A DNA stretch of 48,923 nucleotides from Maritimibacter sp. (GCA_011389895.1 JAABTN010000021.1:1-48923), one strand, 5' to 3'; shown: positions 25,241 to 34,237, numbered from the stretch's first letter. The notes: generated from the letters alone by a model not told the origin. Translations and numbers: made by a program.

Positions 25241-26476
25241 ATGACACTCAGGAAAACCGCCATTCTGGCGGCAGCGACATCCGCACTCGCGATGTCGGCG
25301 GCCAATGCCGATACCATCAAGATGGCCTTTATCGACCCGCTATCGGGCCCCTTCGGTCCGTCGGGTGAAGCGGCTTACACGAGCTATCTGCTGGCCGCCG
25401 AACATATCAACGCCAACGGCGGTATCAACGGCGACATGATCGAAGTCACCGGCTACGACAACAAGGTCAACCCGAAAGAAAGCCTTCTGCAATTCCAGAA
25501 AGCGATCGACGACGGCGCCCGCTACATCATGCAGGGGAACGGGTCCTCCGTGGCCGCAGCGCTGATCGACGCGGTTGACAAGCACAACAAACGCAACCCC
25601 GGCGACGAAGTGCTTTTCTTCAACTACGCTGCCGTGACCCCGGCTTTCACCAACGAACTGTGTAGCTTTTGGCATTTCCGCTTTGACGCGCATGCCGACA
25701 TGAAGATGGCCGCGATCACCGACTGGATCAAAACGCAAGACGACATCAAGTCGGTCTACCTGATCGGCCAAGACTATGTCTTCGGTCAGGCCGTGGCCAG
25801 CGCCGCCGAAGGCCAGTTGTCCGAGAAACGCCCGGACATCGAGATCGTCGGAAACGAACTTCATCCGCTGGGCAAGGTGAAAGACTTCACCCCCTATATC
25901 CAGAAGATCATCTCGTCCGGTGCAGATGCCGTGATCACCGGCAACTGGGGCGCAGACATGCAGCTGTTGACCAAGGCGGCGGCCGAGAACGGCTCTGATG
26001 TGCCCTATCTCACCTTCTACGGCGGCTCCAAAGGCGCGGTCTCTTCGCTGGGCGATCAGGCAGTCGGCATGCTCCACCAAGTGTCCGAGGGCGTGACCAA
26101 CCTCGAGGCCAACGAAGAACAATACGCTCTGATCGAGGAATACAAGGAACGGTTCCCTGACTATGACTACTATTACCACCGCGTGTGGAACGTCATGGAC
26201 ATGTTCAAGAAAGCTGCCGAGGAAGCCGGTTCTGCCGACCCGATCCCGGTTGCCAAGGCGCTGGAAGGCATGACCATCGAACATGCTTACGGCACCGCGA
26301 CCATGCGGGCCTCGGATCACCAGATCCAGCAACCGCTCTTTGTGTCGGTCGTGTCGGATGACGTCAAATACGGCGTCGACAACATCGACCTGGGCTGGAA
26401 GCTCGTCGACAACGGCACCATCGCAATGGACGTTGCCGAGCAGCCGACCACCTGTGAAATGGAGCGTCCGGGGTAA
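25241..26476 (+). CDS. Branched-chain-amino-acid-type ABC transporter, substrate-binding protein
   Basis: The protein has a signal peptide (MTLRKTAILAAATSALAMSA, cleavage after ANA) and a mature type I periplasmic binding fold beginning DTIKMAFIDPLSGPFGPSG. It is 411 residues, normal for Peripla_BP_6 proteins. The ligand-contact regions GNGSSVAAALIDAV and GQDYVFGQA are typical. Despite the Liv-like family, these proteins bind a wide range of acids including aromatic and dicarboxylic ones. It starts at 25241 after GGAGG and is the first gene of a five-gene transporter operon. A hairpin follows before the permease genes. The ligand is unknown; the divergent catabolic operon suggests the imported acid is its substrate. 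Confidence 0.93.
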   Translation: MTLRKTAILAAATSALAMSAANADTIKMAFIDPLSGPFGPSGEAAYTSYLLAAEHINANGGINGDMIEVTGYDNKVNPKESLLQFQKAIDDGARYIMQGNGSSVAAALIDAVDKHNKRNPGDEVLFFNYAAVTPAFTNELCSFWHFRFDAHADMKMAAITDWIKTQDDIKSVYLIGQDYVFGQAVASAAEGQLSEKRPDIEIVGNELHPLGKVKDFTPYIQKIISSGADAVITGNWGADMQLLTKAAAENGSDVPYLTFYGGSKGAVSSLGDQAVGMLHQVSEGVTNLEANEEQYALIEEYKERFPDYDYYYHRVWNVMDMFKKAAEEAGSADPIPVAKALEGMTIEHAYGTATMRASDHQIQQPLFVSVVSDDVKYGVDNIDLGWKLVDNGTIAMDVAEQPTTCEMERPG

Positions 26477-26502
26477 TCCGGCCCCCGAAAAAGTGTATCT
26501 TG

Positions 26503-26530
26503 GGGCGCCGTGCGGCAGCGCGCGGCGCCC
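26503..26530 (+). other. Stem-loop between binding-protein and permease genes
   Basis: GGGCGCCG (26503-26510) and CGGCGCCC (26523-26530) form an 8-bp stem with a 12-base loop, without a long T-run. In transporter operons such hairpins often keep the binding-protein message abundant relative to the permease genes. The role here is inferred. Confidence 0.55.
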
Positions 26531-26554
26531 TTGTTTCACCTAGGCGAGGTCTCA

Positions 26555-27487
26555 ATGGAAACGTTAGTCTTCGGGCTTCTGAACGGTGTGAGCTATGGTC
26601 TGCTCCTGTTCATGTTGTCCTCTGGTCTGACCCTCATCTTCTCGATGATGGGGGTTCTGAATTTCGCGCACGCCAGCTTCTACATGCTGGGTGCCTATTT
26701 TGCATTCACCATATCCGGCAGCTCCAGCTTCTGGATCGCGCTGTTCCTCGCCCCGGTGCTCGTCGGTCTCATCGGGGCCGCGGTAGAGCGGTACGGGCTT
26801 CGCCGGGTCCACCCGAACGGGCATGTAGCGGAGCTTCTGTTCACCTTCGGTCTCGCCTATCTCATCGAAGAAGTGGTGAAGATCGTCTACGGCAAGACAT
26901 CCGTGGATTACCGGGTGCCCGATCTTCTCAACTTCGCCGCGTTCGAGGTTTATGGCGCGTCCTTTCCCGCCTACCGCCTCTTCGTCATCGTGATCGCCAT
27001 CGCGATGCTGATCGGCCTTTGGTATCTGCTGAAGAAAACCCGCGCGGGCCTTATCATTCAGGCCGCGCTGTCGCATCCGCACATGGTCGGCCATCTTGGC
27101 CACAACGTGCCGCTGATCTTCATGACGGTCTTCGGCATCGGCTGTGCGCTGGCCGGTCTGGCCGGGGTCATGGCGGGCAACATCTTTGTCACGGATCCGG
27201 CCATGGCCATCCAGATGGGGCCGATCGTGTTCGTGGTCGTCGTCGTTGGCGGCATCGGATCGCTTGAAGGTGCCTTCGTCGCCTCGCTGGTGATCGGCCT
27301 TTTGCAAAACCTCGCCGTCGGCATCAACGCGTCGTTTGCCGATATTTTCGGCTTCATCGGCCTGTCCGAACTTAGCGAAGTCGGGCGCATCAACATCTCG
27401 TCGCTGGCGCCGGTTCTGCCGTTCCTGCTTCTGGTGCTGATCCTGATATTCCGCCCACAGGGCCTTATGGGGGAGAAAGAACTGTGA
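26555..27487 (+). CDS. LivH-type ABC transporter permease
   Basis: The 310-residue protein is an integral membrane permease of the LivH type. It opens LLNGVSYGLLLFMLSSGLTLIF and has the LNFAHASFYMLGAYFAF segment that defines LivH, several further membrane helices, and the GGIGSLEGAFVASLVIG loop that contacts the ATPase. The start at 26555 follows GCGAGG. It overlaps the next permease gene by 4 bases (GTGA). It forms the membrane channel with the LivM-type partner. Confident for family and role. Confidence 0.94.
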   Translation: METLVFGLLNGVSYGLLLFMLSSGLTLIFSMMGVLNFAHASFYMLGAYFAFTISGSSSFWIALFLAPVLVGLIGAAVERYGLRRVHPNGHVAELLFTFGLAYLIEEVVKIVYGKTSVDYRVPDLLNFAAFEVYGASFPAYRLFVIVIAIAMLIGLWYLLKKTRAGLIIQAALSHPHMVGHLGHNVPLIFMTVFGIGCALAGLAGVMAGNIFVTDPAMAIQMGPIVFVVVVVGGIGSLEGAFVASLVIGLLQNLAVGINASFADIFGFIGLSELSEVGRINISSLAPVLPFLLLVLILIFRPQGLMGEKEL

Positions 27488-28746
27488 CCGATACGACAGA
27501 CTTTCAAAACCTCGCCCCTTCCGCCGGTCAGAAATTCAGGCAGCGCACCCTGCCCTTCCTGATCTTGGCCGCGATCCTGTTGGCGATCCCGATGACGGGG
27601 CCGTCGCGCACCTTCTACACCGTGGCGCACCAGATGGGGATCAACGTGGTCTTCGCGCTGAGCTACAACATGATCCTTGGCAAGGCCGGGCTTCTGTCCT
27701 TCGGTCACGCGGTCTATTTCGGGCTTGGCGGTTATCTCGCCGTGCATGCCATGGGCTGGATCGAAGAAGAGATCGGGCTATGGGGATCGATCCCGATGTT
27801 CTTCCTGCCCATCATCGGCTTTTTCGGCGGCGCGCTTGCCGGGGCCACCATCGGCTGGCCATCAACCCGCCGCGCGGGCACGACCTTCGCGATGATTTCG
27901 CTCGGGGTGGCCGAGTTGATCTTTGCCGCCGCCTTCATGTTCGACAGCTTCTTTGGCGGCGAACAGGGGATTTCGGGCGACCGGATGAACGGGATCGAGC
28001 TGTTCGGGCTGAGCCTTGGGCCAATCGCAGAAGTCTACTGGTTCATCGCGTTCTGGATGTTCGTCGGCATTCTCGGCATGTGGGCCTTCACCCGCACGCC
28101 GCTGGGCCGCCTGTCGGAAGCCACGCGCGACAATGCCCAACGGGTGCAATTCATCGGCTACAACCCGCAACGCGTCCGCTACATGGTGTTCATCATCGCG
28201 GGCGGCTTCGCCGGTCTCGCCGGTGGCATGGCGGCGGTGAATTACGAGATCTTCACGCCGGATGCCCTATCGCTCCTGCCCTCGGGTTTCGTTCTGATCA
28301 TGGCCTATGTCGGGGGGATCACCTATTTCGTCGGGCCGATCTTCGGCGCGATCCTTCTGACTTACATGCAGTCGATGCTGTCGGATTTCACCGAGGCGTG
28401 GCTCTTGTATCTCGGGGCGCTCTTCATCGGGATCGTGATGTTCGCCCCCCGCGGTCTTGCCGGTATCATCTTCGGCTTCTTCGACGGGCTGCGCGGCGCG
28501 GAACGGGGTGCGTTCCTCAAGGGATGGATCACCTCGCTGGTTGGCGGGCTCTTCATGCTCATCGGCCTGATCATCCTTGTCGAAGTCTCGGTGCGCTGGT
28601 CGAACGGTTATGGCGAGATTTATGAGCCCTTCGGCCTGCATCTTGATCACGCGAGCCCGCTGACGTGGCTTTTGTTCCTTGCCACCACGGGGGCGGGGAT
28701 CGGGCTTACCGCCCTCGCCAATCGACACAAGGAGGGCACGACATGA
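27484..28746 (+). CDS. LivM-type ABC transporter permease
   Basis: The 420-residue protein starts with GTG at 27484 and is a polytopic membrane permease. GINVVFALSYNMILGKAGLLSFGHAVYFG is the region that marks LivM, and the ATPase-contact segment lies around SEATRDNAQRVQFIGYNPQR. It is longer than many LivM proteins, with extra C-terminal membrane helices (LLFLATTGAGIGLTALAN) after the usual end. It overlaps the LivG-type gene by 4 bases (ATGA). The longer tail is a known variant but its role is not clear. Confidence 0.92.
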   Translation: MTDTTDFQNLAPSAGQKFRQRTLPFLILAAILLAIPMTGPSRTFYTVAHQMGINVVFALSYNMILGKAGLLSFGHAVYFGLGGYLAVHAMGWIEEEIGLWGSIPMFFLPIIGFFGGALAGATIGWPSTRRAGTTFAMISLGVAELIFAAAFMFDSFFGGEQGISGDRMNGIELFGLSLGPIAEVYWFIAFWMFVGILGMWAFTRTPLGRLSEATRDNAQRVQFIGYNPQRVRYMVFIIAGGFAGLAGGMAAVNYEIFTPDALSLLPSGFVLIMAYVGGITYFVGPIFGAILLTYMQSMLSDFTEAWLLYLGALFIGIVMFAPRGLAGIIFGFFDGLRGAERGAFLKGWITSLVGGLFMLIGLIILVEVSVRWSNGYGEIYEPFGLHLDHASPLTWLLFLATTGAGIGLTALANRHKEGTT

Positions 28747-29510
28747 CCGCCATTGCACTGTCGCTAAAAGACCTGAACAAAAGCTTTGGCCCGGCCAAGA
28801 TCATCGACAACGTGACACTCGACATCGAGAAAGGCGAACGTCACGCGATCATCGGGCCGAACGGGGCCGGCAAATCCACGCTCTTCAACCTGATCTCGGG
28901 GCTCTACACCCCGACCTCGGGGAGCGTGACACTGCACGGCGAAGAGATTTCGGGCATGGCCCCGCATCTCATCAACCATCGCGGCCTGTCGCGGTCGTTC
29001 CAGGTGTCGAACATCTTCACCAACATGACCGTGCGCGAAAACGTGCGCTGCGGCGTGCTCAATGCGCTGGGGCAAGGTTATGCCTTCTGGCGCAACATCG
29101 GTTCGAACAAGGAGGTGCAGACCCGCACCTTCGAAATCCTCGACCGGTGCGGGCTGGTGGACAAGGCGGCCCTGCCCGCCTCGCTCCTGCCCTATGCCGA
29201 TCAACGCGCGCTAGAGATCGCTATCACCATCGCGGGCGGGGCAGACGTGATCTTGCTTGATGAACCCACTGCGGGGATGTCGCACTCGGAAACCGAACGG
29301 GCAGTGCAACTGATCCGCACGGCGACGGAAGGCAAGACGTTGATCATCGTCGAGCATGACATGGGCGTCATCTTTGACCTCGCCGACCGCATTTCGGTGC
29401 TGGTCTATGGTGACATCATCGCATCCGATACGCCCCAGAACATCCGGGGCAATGCCAAGGTGCGCGAAGCCTATCTGGGTGACGAAGATCTGCCGGAGGA
29501 AATCGCATGA
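28743..29510 (+). CDS. LivG-type ABC transporter ATP-binding protein
   Basis: The 255-residue ATPase has Walker A GPNGAGKST, a Q-loop region SRSFQVSN, Walker B VILLDEPTAGMS and an H-loop in IIVEHDMG. The signature loop reads LPYADQR, where the second glycine of the LSGGQ-type motif is alanine and the serine is proline. In the LivFG dimer this loop faces the Walker A of LivF. It is translated from ATG at 28743, overlapping the upstream permease by 4 bases, and its end overlaps the LivF-type gene by 4 bases. It acts at the cytoplasmic face of the transporter. Confidence 0.94.
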   Translation: MTAIALSLKDLNKSFGPAKIIDNVTLDIEKGERHAIIGPNGAGKSTLFNLISGLYTPTSGSVTLHGEEISGMAPHLINHRGLSRSFQVSNIFTNMTVRENVRCGVLNALGQGYAFWRNIGSNKEVQTRTFEILDRCGLVDKAALPASLLPYADQRALEIAITIAGGADVILLDEPTAGMSHSETERAVQLIRTATEGKTLIIVEHDMGVIFDLADRISVLVYGDIIASDTPQNIRGNAKVREAYLGDEDLPEEIA

Positions 29511-30214
29511 CCGAACCGATGCTGTCCGTGAAAGACCTTCACGCCTATTACGGCAAAAGCCACGTGTTGCGCGGCGTGAACCTTGAAATCATGCCGGGCG
29601 AGGTGATCGCGCTTCTGGGGCGCAACGGTGTCGGTCGTTCGACCACCGCCAAGGCGATCATGGGCGAAGTTGCGCCGAAAGGTGAGATCACCTTCCGGGG
29701 GGAACCCATCGCCGGGCTGGAAAGCCACAAGATCGCGCGCATGGGGCTTGGCTACGTGCCCGAGGAACGCGACATCTTTCCGACCATGACGGTGCGCCAG
29801 AACCTTCTCATGGGGGTCAAGGACACGCGCAATCCCGGCAGGCACACGATCGACGACATGCTCGACATGTTTCCCAACCTGCGCGCGCGCGCCGACAATC
29901 AGGCGGGGGTGCTGTCAGGCGGCGAAAAGCAGATGCTGACGATGTGCCGGACCCTCATGGGCGACCCGGAGCTGATCATCATCGACGAGCCGACCGAGGG
30001 GCTGGCCCCCAAGATCGTGCAACAGATCGGTGACATGATCGTCGAGATTGCCAAAACCGGGGTGGCGATCCTCTTGGTCGAGCAAAAGCTCTCGATCGCG
30101 CTGCGCATCGCCCACCGGGTCTATGTGATGGGGCATGGCGAAATCGTCTATGGTGGCACGCCAGCCGATTTCGCCACGCGCGATGACGTGCGCGCGGAGT
30201 GGCTCGAAGTCTGA
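29507..30214 (+). CDS. LivF-type ABC transporter ATP-binding protein with Arg in Walker A
   Basis: The 235-residue ATPase has Walker A GRNGVGRST: the lysine that normally binds the ATP phosphates is arginine (codon CGT at about 29635). The rest is canonical: signature VLSGGEKQ, Walker B LIIIDEPTEGLAP, and a LivF-typical VEQ in place of the H-loop histidine. The Arg-containing Walker A would form one ATP site with the degenerate LPYADQR signature of the LivG-type partner, while the other site is fully canonical. The transporter may thus hydrolyse ATP mainly at one site. It is the last gene of the operon, followed by a strong terminator. Confidence 0.93.
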   Translation: MTEPMLSVKDLHAYYGKSHVLRGVNLEIMPGEVIALLGRNGVGRSTTAKAIMGEVAPKGEITFRGEPIAGLESHKIARMGLGYVPEERDIFPTMTVRQNLLMGVKDTRNPGRHTIDDMLDMFPNLRARADNQAGVLSGGEKQMLTMCRTLMGDPELIIIDEPTEGLAPKIVQQIGDMIVEIAKTGVAILLVEQKLSIALRIAHRVYVMGHGEIVYGGTPADFATRDDVRAEWLEV

Positions 30215-30251
30215 CCTCCCGGCTTCAGACGGGCCCGAAAGACCCCTGTCA

Positions 30252-30280
30252 AACCGCCCGGATCGCTCCGGGCGGTTTTT
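30252..30280 (+). terminator. Rho-independent terminator of the ABC transporter operon
   Basis: AACCGCCCGG (30252-30261) and CCGGGCGGTT (30268-30277) form a perfect 10-bp stem with a 6-base loop, ending in five T residues. Confidence 0.93.
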
Positions 30281-30562
30281 CTTATGGCGGCCTGCGTGGG
30301 GCCGGAACGCCAGTGAAAATGTGCACAAAGGAAGCCTTGGCGGGCTTTCGTTTCCAAACCGAAAACAACACGTTTGAAAACGCCGGAAACGGGTCCGGAA
30401 TCCGGGGCGTCGGCCCAAGAATCCTCGACAAAACCGCGAAAAATGCGCAAGCTTTGGGATGTTCTGACCGTTTATGGGCAGAGCCTTTGGTCATCTGAAC
30501 GACCGGATCGGGCAGCGGACCTATTACAGGGGGTCACCCTTCATCATGCGGGAGAGATTGAC
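30281..30562. other. Gene-free stretch after the transporter terminator
   Basis: I see no convincing gene, RNA or repeat here. The frame of the following lipoprotein is open from 30374, but that part has no coding character or start signal. TATTAC at about 30522 could be a -10 box without a clear -35. Confidence 0.5.
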
Positions 30563-30931
30563 GTGAAAGCCCTTTTTTTAATTCCAGCCGTCGCCCTTCT
30601 CGGGGCCTGCGCCCATTTTGGCGGCACCAAGGACACCTTGCCGGAGCAGATTGTCCTGCCGGCCGAGACCGGCACAGGCGAGCGCCAGACACCGGTTGTC
30701 AGCACCGCAGACGGGATGATGCTGGTGTCGGACGCAACGCGGTTCGACGGGTCTGATTACGCGACCTATACCGAGCATCTTGTCGATACGACGAGCGGCA
30801 CGGTGACCGGAACCCGCCATTTCGTCATGGTCGAGGGCACCGCGCTCGATTGTCCGCTTGGCGATTGCGCGGGCACCTTGGCGGCCTACTACGGCGTGTC
30901 GCCCGCCTATGTTTCGACCAAGGGCAAGTAA
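30563..30931 (+). CDS. Small predicted lipoprotein
   Basis: The 122-residue protein begins KALFLIPAVALLGAC, a short lipoprotein signal with Cys16 as the lipidated residue. The mature part is mostly polar, has no further membrane segment, and near the end contains LDCPLGDCAG. A related C-x(3-4)-GDCAG-type motif occurs in the next lipoprotein (CDGDCAG), so the two may share a fold or be old duplicates. The start is a GTG at 30563 after GGGAGAG; the longer frame from 30374 would bury the signal peptide. I do not recognise a domain of known function. It is probably anchored in the envelope. Lipoprotein call is good; function is unknown. Confidence 0.7.
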   Translation: MKALFLIPAVALLGACAHFGGTKDTLPEQIVLPAETGTGERQTPVVSTADGMMLVSDATRFDGSDYATYTEHLVDTTSGTVTGTRHFVMVEGTALDCPLGDCAGTLAAYYGVSPAYVSTKGK

Positions 30932-31032
30932 TCGGCCCATCTTCGCGCTGCGTGACCTGCTTGGGCGGACCCGAGGTTGCACCGGGGCGCAAAGCGGCTA
31001 GGGTCACGGGGACTGATACGGGAATCTGTTCC

Positions 31033-31287
31033 ATGCGCCACGTGCTCTTCGCCCTCCCCCTTCTCGCCATCGCCGCCTGCGATGTGGCCTCGACGATCAC
31101 CCGCACGGGCGAAACCGTGGTCTATGGCGACAAGACATTCGACGTCTATGTCGAAAACATCCGCACCACCGTGCGCTCGGACGACAAAACCTTCCGCGAT
31201 CAGCGCAAGTTGGTTTATGTCGAAAGCCGCTACCTGAGGTGCGATGGCGATTGCGCCGGCGTGGTCGACGCGACGCTGGGGCCGTAA
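31033..31287 (+). CDS. Small predicted lipoprotein with CxxxC motif
   Basis: The 84-residue protein has a clear lipoprotein signal ending LAIAAC (Cys16). The mature 69 residues contain TGETVVYGDKTFDVYVEN and a closing LRCDGDCAGVVDATLG. The two cysteines in CDGDC could form a disulfide in the periplasm. The C-terminal motif is shared in loose form with the lipoprotein 100 bases upstream. The ATG at 31033 was chosen because it starts the signal peptide exactly; the ribosome site is weak. No known domain is recognised. The gene stands 89 bases upstream of rimO on the same strand and need not be related to it. Confidence 0.7.
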   Translation: MRHVLFALPLLAIAACDVASTITRTGETVVYGDKTFDVYVENIRTTVRSDDKTFRDQRKLVYVESRYLRCDGDCAGVVDATLGP

Positions 31288-31376
31288 GCACGCCGCGCCG
31301 GTCCACAGTCACATCAAAGCATCGTCTTGCGCCGAACGCCCCTTTCACGGTGCGGAAAAGCGTCGTATAGGGCGGC

Positions 31377-32750
31377 ATGTCCACGAACCCGCCCGACCTG
31401 CGCCCCGACCTCGCCCATGCGCGGGTGACCGAAGACGCCCGCCCCGGCCAGCCGAAAATCGGCATGGTCAGCCTGGGTTGTCCCAAGGCGCTGGTGGACA
31501 GTGAACGCATCCTGACCCGCCTGCGCGCGGAAGGCTACGCGATCAGCCCGGATTATTCCGGCGCGGACGCGGTGATCGTGAACACCTGTGGCTTTCTGGA
31601 CAGCGCCAAGGCCGAGAGCCTTGAAGCCATCGGCGAGGCGCTTCATGAAAACGGGCGGGTGATTGTCACCGGCTGCCTCGGGGCCGAGCCGGATTATATC
31701 ACCGGCGAGCATCCCAGCGTTCTCGCCGTCACCGGCCCGCATCAATACGAACAGGTTCTGGACGCGGTGCATGGCGCGGTGCCGCCCGCGCCAGACCCCT
31801 TTGTCGACCTGTTGCCCACAACCGGGGTCAGCCTGACCCCGCGCCACTACAGCTACCTGAAAATCTCGGAAGGCTGCAATCACGCCTGCAAATTCTGCAT
31901 CATCCCGGACATGCGCGGCAAACTGCAAAGCCGCCCGGCCCATGCCGTGGTCCGCGAGGCCGAGAAGCTGGTCGAGGCCGGCGTGCGCGAGTTGCTGGTG
32001 ATTTCGCAAGACACCTCGGCCTATGGCGTCGATATCCGGCATGCGACAGATCGCGATCACCGCGCCCATATCACCGATCTGGCCCGTGATCTCGGCACGC
32101 TCGGGGCCTGGGTCCGGCTGCACTATGTCTACCCCTACCCGCATGTGCGCCAGCTTGTTCCGCTGATGGCAGAGGGGCTGATCTTGCCCTATCTCGACAT
32201 CCCGTTCCAGCACGCCGACCCCGGCGTTCTGCGCCGGATGGCCCGCCCGGCCGCCGCCGCCAGAACGCTTGATGAAATCGCCGCGTGGCGCAACATCTGC
32301 CCCGAGATCACCCTGCGCTCGACCTTCATCGTCGGCTACCCCGGCGAAACCGAGGCGGAGTTTCAGGTTCTTCTCGACTGGATGGACGACGCGCAACTCG
32401 ACCGGGTGGGGTGCTTCAAATACGAAAACGTGGACGGGGCCCGGTCAAACGATCTGCCCGGTCACCTTCCCGAAGAGGTGAAAGACGAACGCTGGCACCG
32501 GTTCATGGCAAAGGCGCAGGCGATTTCCGAGGCCAAGCTCGCGGCCAAGGTGGGCCGGACGCTCGAGGTGATCGTGGACGAGGTCGACGCGGATGTCGCC
32601 ACCTGCCGCACCAAGGCAGATGCGCCCGAGATCGACGGTTGCCTGTTCATAGACGAAGGCCACGCGGCGCTCACCCCCGGCCAGATCGTTTCGGTGGAGG
32701 TCGACGAGGCGGGGGAATACGACCTTTGGGGCAGGCTCGCCCAAGGCTGA
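31377..32750 (+). CDS. rimO: Ribosomal protein S12 methylthiotransferase RimO
   Basis: RimO is a radical SAM enzyme that methylthiolates the conserved aspartate of ribosomal protein S12. The 457-residue protein has the N-terminal UPF0004 domain with cluster cysteines Cys35 ([12 protein letters not shown]), Cys71 ([11 protein letters not shown]) and Cys100. The radical SAM CxxxCxxC follows at Cys167, Cys171 and Cys174 ([12 protein letters not shown]), and a C-terminal TRAM domain ends near YDLWGRLA. The motif [10 protein letters not shown] separates RimO from the tRNA enzyme MiaB. An N-terminal extension of about 25 residues precedes the core, so a later start is possible but no better codon is seen. 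Confident. Confidence 0.96.
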   Translation: MSTNPPDLRPDLAHARVTEDARPGQPKIGMVSLGCPKALVDSERILTRLRAEGYAISPDYSGADAVIVNTCGFLDSAKAESLEAIGEALHENGRVIVTGCLGAEPDYITGEHPSVLAVTGPHQYEQVLDAVHGAVPPAPDPFVDLLPTTGVSLTPRHYSYLKISEGCNHACKFCIIPDMRGKLQSRPAHAVVREAEKLVEAGVRELLVISQDTSAYGVDIRHATDRDHRAHITDLARDLGTLGAWVRLHYVYPYPHVRQLVPLMAEGLILPYLDIPFQHADPGVLRRMARPAAAARTLDEIAAWRNICPEITLRSTFIVGYPGETEAEFQVLLDWMDDAQLDRVGCFKYENVDGARSNDLPGHLPEEVKDERWHRFMAKAQAISEAKLAAKVGRTLEVIVDEVDADVATCRTKADAPEIDGCLFIDEGHAALTPGQIVSVEVDEAGEYDLWGRLAQG

Positions 32751-32793
32751 TCTTGCCATAGATTCGCCACGATCCGGGCCTAGGCTTTTGGCC

Positions 32794-33453
32794 ATGGTTG
32801 CTGCCCTGCCCGAACATAAAATCACCTACACGCCGGTGCCGCGCACGGCCTCTTTGCGGGTGAAACAGGTGCTTGCAAGGCTGGACGGGGCGATCCCGGC
32901 AAAAATGGCCGCTGAAATCGCCCGCGACACCGCCAACATCCACAGGCTCTATCCCACCCGCCGCTTCCGGCGCGGGCGCATCACACCGCGGAAGGATTGG
33001 TTCAACTTCACCGTGGTGCGCGATCCGGTCGACCGGCTGTTGTCGGTTTATTCGCAGGCGCTGTTTGACAGCGGCGAAATCCAGCGGTCCGGCTATCGTC
33101 GGCGCGGCTGGGCCCCTTTGCCAAGCCATCCGGACCCGGATTATTTTTTCGAGAACCTCGCGGAATACCGCGAAGCCTCGAAGACCGTGAAACATCAGAC
33201 CATGCCACAAGTGCTGTTCACCGGCGATGACCCGGGGATCTACGACAAGGTCTACCGCGACGAGGCGATTGATGAGCTGTCGCGGGATCTGTCGATCAGA
33301 ACCGCGCAGGTGATCCGCATCCCGGCCCGGCCAGAAGCACAGGCCCGCTTGCACCTGCAAGACCTGTCGCCCCGCGCGCAATCGGCGGTTCTAAGCGAAA
33401 TTGCCCCGGACCTTGCGCTTTATGACAGGGTCATCGCGCTACGGGTTGCCTGA
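32794..33453 (+). CDS. Sulfotransferase-like protein, tandem copy 1
   Basis: The 219-residue protein resembles the Sulfotransfer_2 (carbohydrate sulfotransferase) group. Near the N-terminus YTPVPRTASLRVKQVL matches the 5'-phosphosulfate loop (pattern P-x-x-x-x-S), and FTVVRDPVDRLLSVYS is the 3'-phosphate region with the typical RDPVDR. The C-terminal part is diverged. A second, similar gene follows 109 bases later. I chose the ATG at 32794; a TTG at 32788 is also possible. Likely it transfers sulfate from PAPS to an envelope or exported sugar, but the acceptor is unknown. No signal peptide or membrane anchor is seen, so it would act in the cytosol. Confidence 0.75.
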   Translation: MVAALPEHKITYTPVPRTASLRVKQVLARLDGAIPAKMAAEIARDTANIHRLYPTRRFRRGRITPRKDWFNFTVVRDPVDRLLSVYSQALFDSGEIQRSGYRRRGWAPLPSHPDPDYFFENLAEYREASKTVKHQTMPQVLFTGDDPGIYDKVYRDEAIDELSRDLSIRTAQVIRIPARPEAQARLHLQDLSPRAQSAVLSEIAPDLALYDRVIALRVA

Positions 33454-33562
33454 CCAACGGCTGTCGGCATTCCGGAAACAATAAAGCCATTGGGCCATGA
33501 TTGTTTCCAAGATAAAACCCGATCCTCGCCATATTGCCGCCACCCCGCCCGCCTTGAATAAG

Positions 33563-34234
33563 GGCATGGTTATTGCAGTAGAAGACTATGAAATCGGGTA
33601 TGTGCCAGTGTCGCAAGCGGCCTGCACGACGGTTAAAGACATGCTTGGCAAGCTGATGGGCCGGTCCCTGCCAGCGGACCCGGACCGCGTTCATCGCATG
33701 TTTCCGACCCGAAGGTTCCGCCCCGACCAACTCACCGCGATCGAGGACTTCTTTCGCTTCACCGTGGTGCGCGATCCGGTCGACCGCCTCTTGTCGGTCT
33801 ATTCCGACCGGGTCATGAAACGCGAAGAATTGCGTGCATCGCCACGGCTTCGCGGCTCCGGTCTGCCGCCCCGGCCCGATATCGACGTCTTTTTCCAAAA
33901 CCTCGATGGCTACAAGAACCATGCTTCGGTCATCAAGCATCACGTGATGAAGCAATCCGTGTTCATTGGCATGAACCTCGGCTATTTCGACCGGATCTAT
34001 ACGACCGATGATCTCGCAACTCTGCGCAATGATCTTTGGGCGATGACCGGGCGCAAGCTGACCACGCGCCATCTGAACGCCGCACCGCATGGCATCATTT
34101 TCGACGACCTCGCCCCAGAAACACAGGCCGCGCTGCGCGCCCAGACGCAGGATGATTACCGGCTGCTTTCGGCCTGGTTCACCCCGCCTTGGGTGACCGC
34201 GCGATCGGCGCAATCGAGCCTCGACGCGGGGTAG
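33563..34234 (+). CDS. Sulfotransferase-like protein, tandem copy 2
   Basis: This 223-residue protein is a paralogue of the preceding gene. The opening MVIAVEDYEIGYVPVSQAAC aligns without gaps with MVAALPEHKITYTPVPRTAS of copy 1, which is why I place the start at 33563 (after AAGGG) rather than at 33497. The segment FTVVRDPVDRLLSVYS is identical in both. In the phosphosulfate loop, copy 1 has R-T-A-S while copy 2 has Q-A-A-C-T-T, so the contact residues differ and the two may have different activity. The stop is 3 bases from the stop of the convergent sdaA gene. Function as sulfotransferase is inferred from the motifs. Confidence 0.73.
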   Translation, partial: GMVIAVEDYEIGYVPVSQAACTTVKDMLGKLMGRSLPADPDRVHRMFPTRRFRPDQLTAIEDFFRFTVVRDPVDRLLSVYSDRVMKREELRASPRLRGSGLPPRPDIDVFFQNLDGYKNHASVIKHHVMKQSVFIGMNLGYFDRIYTTDDLATLRNDLWAMTGRKLTTRHLNAAPHGIIFDDLAPETQAALRAQTQDDYRLLSAWFTPPWVTARSAQSSLDAG

Positions 34235-34237
34235 ACC

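Noticed and set aside
25241-30214. True leucine/isoleucine/valine transporter
   Set aside because: The family match is only to the transporter class; a divergent acyl-CoA operon and shared operator-like sites make another acid more likely, so no liv symbols were given.
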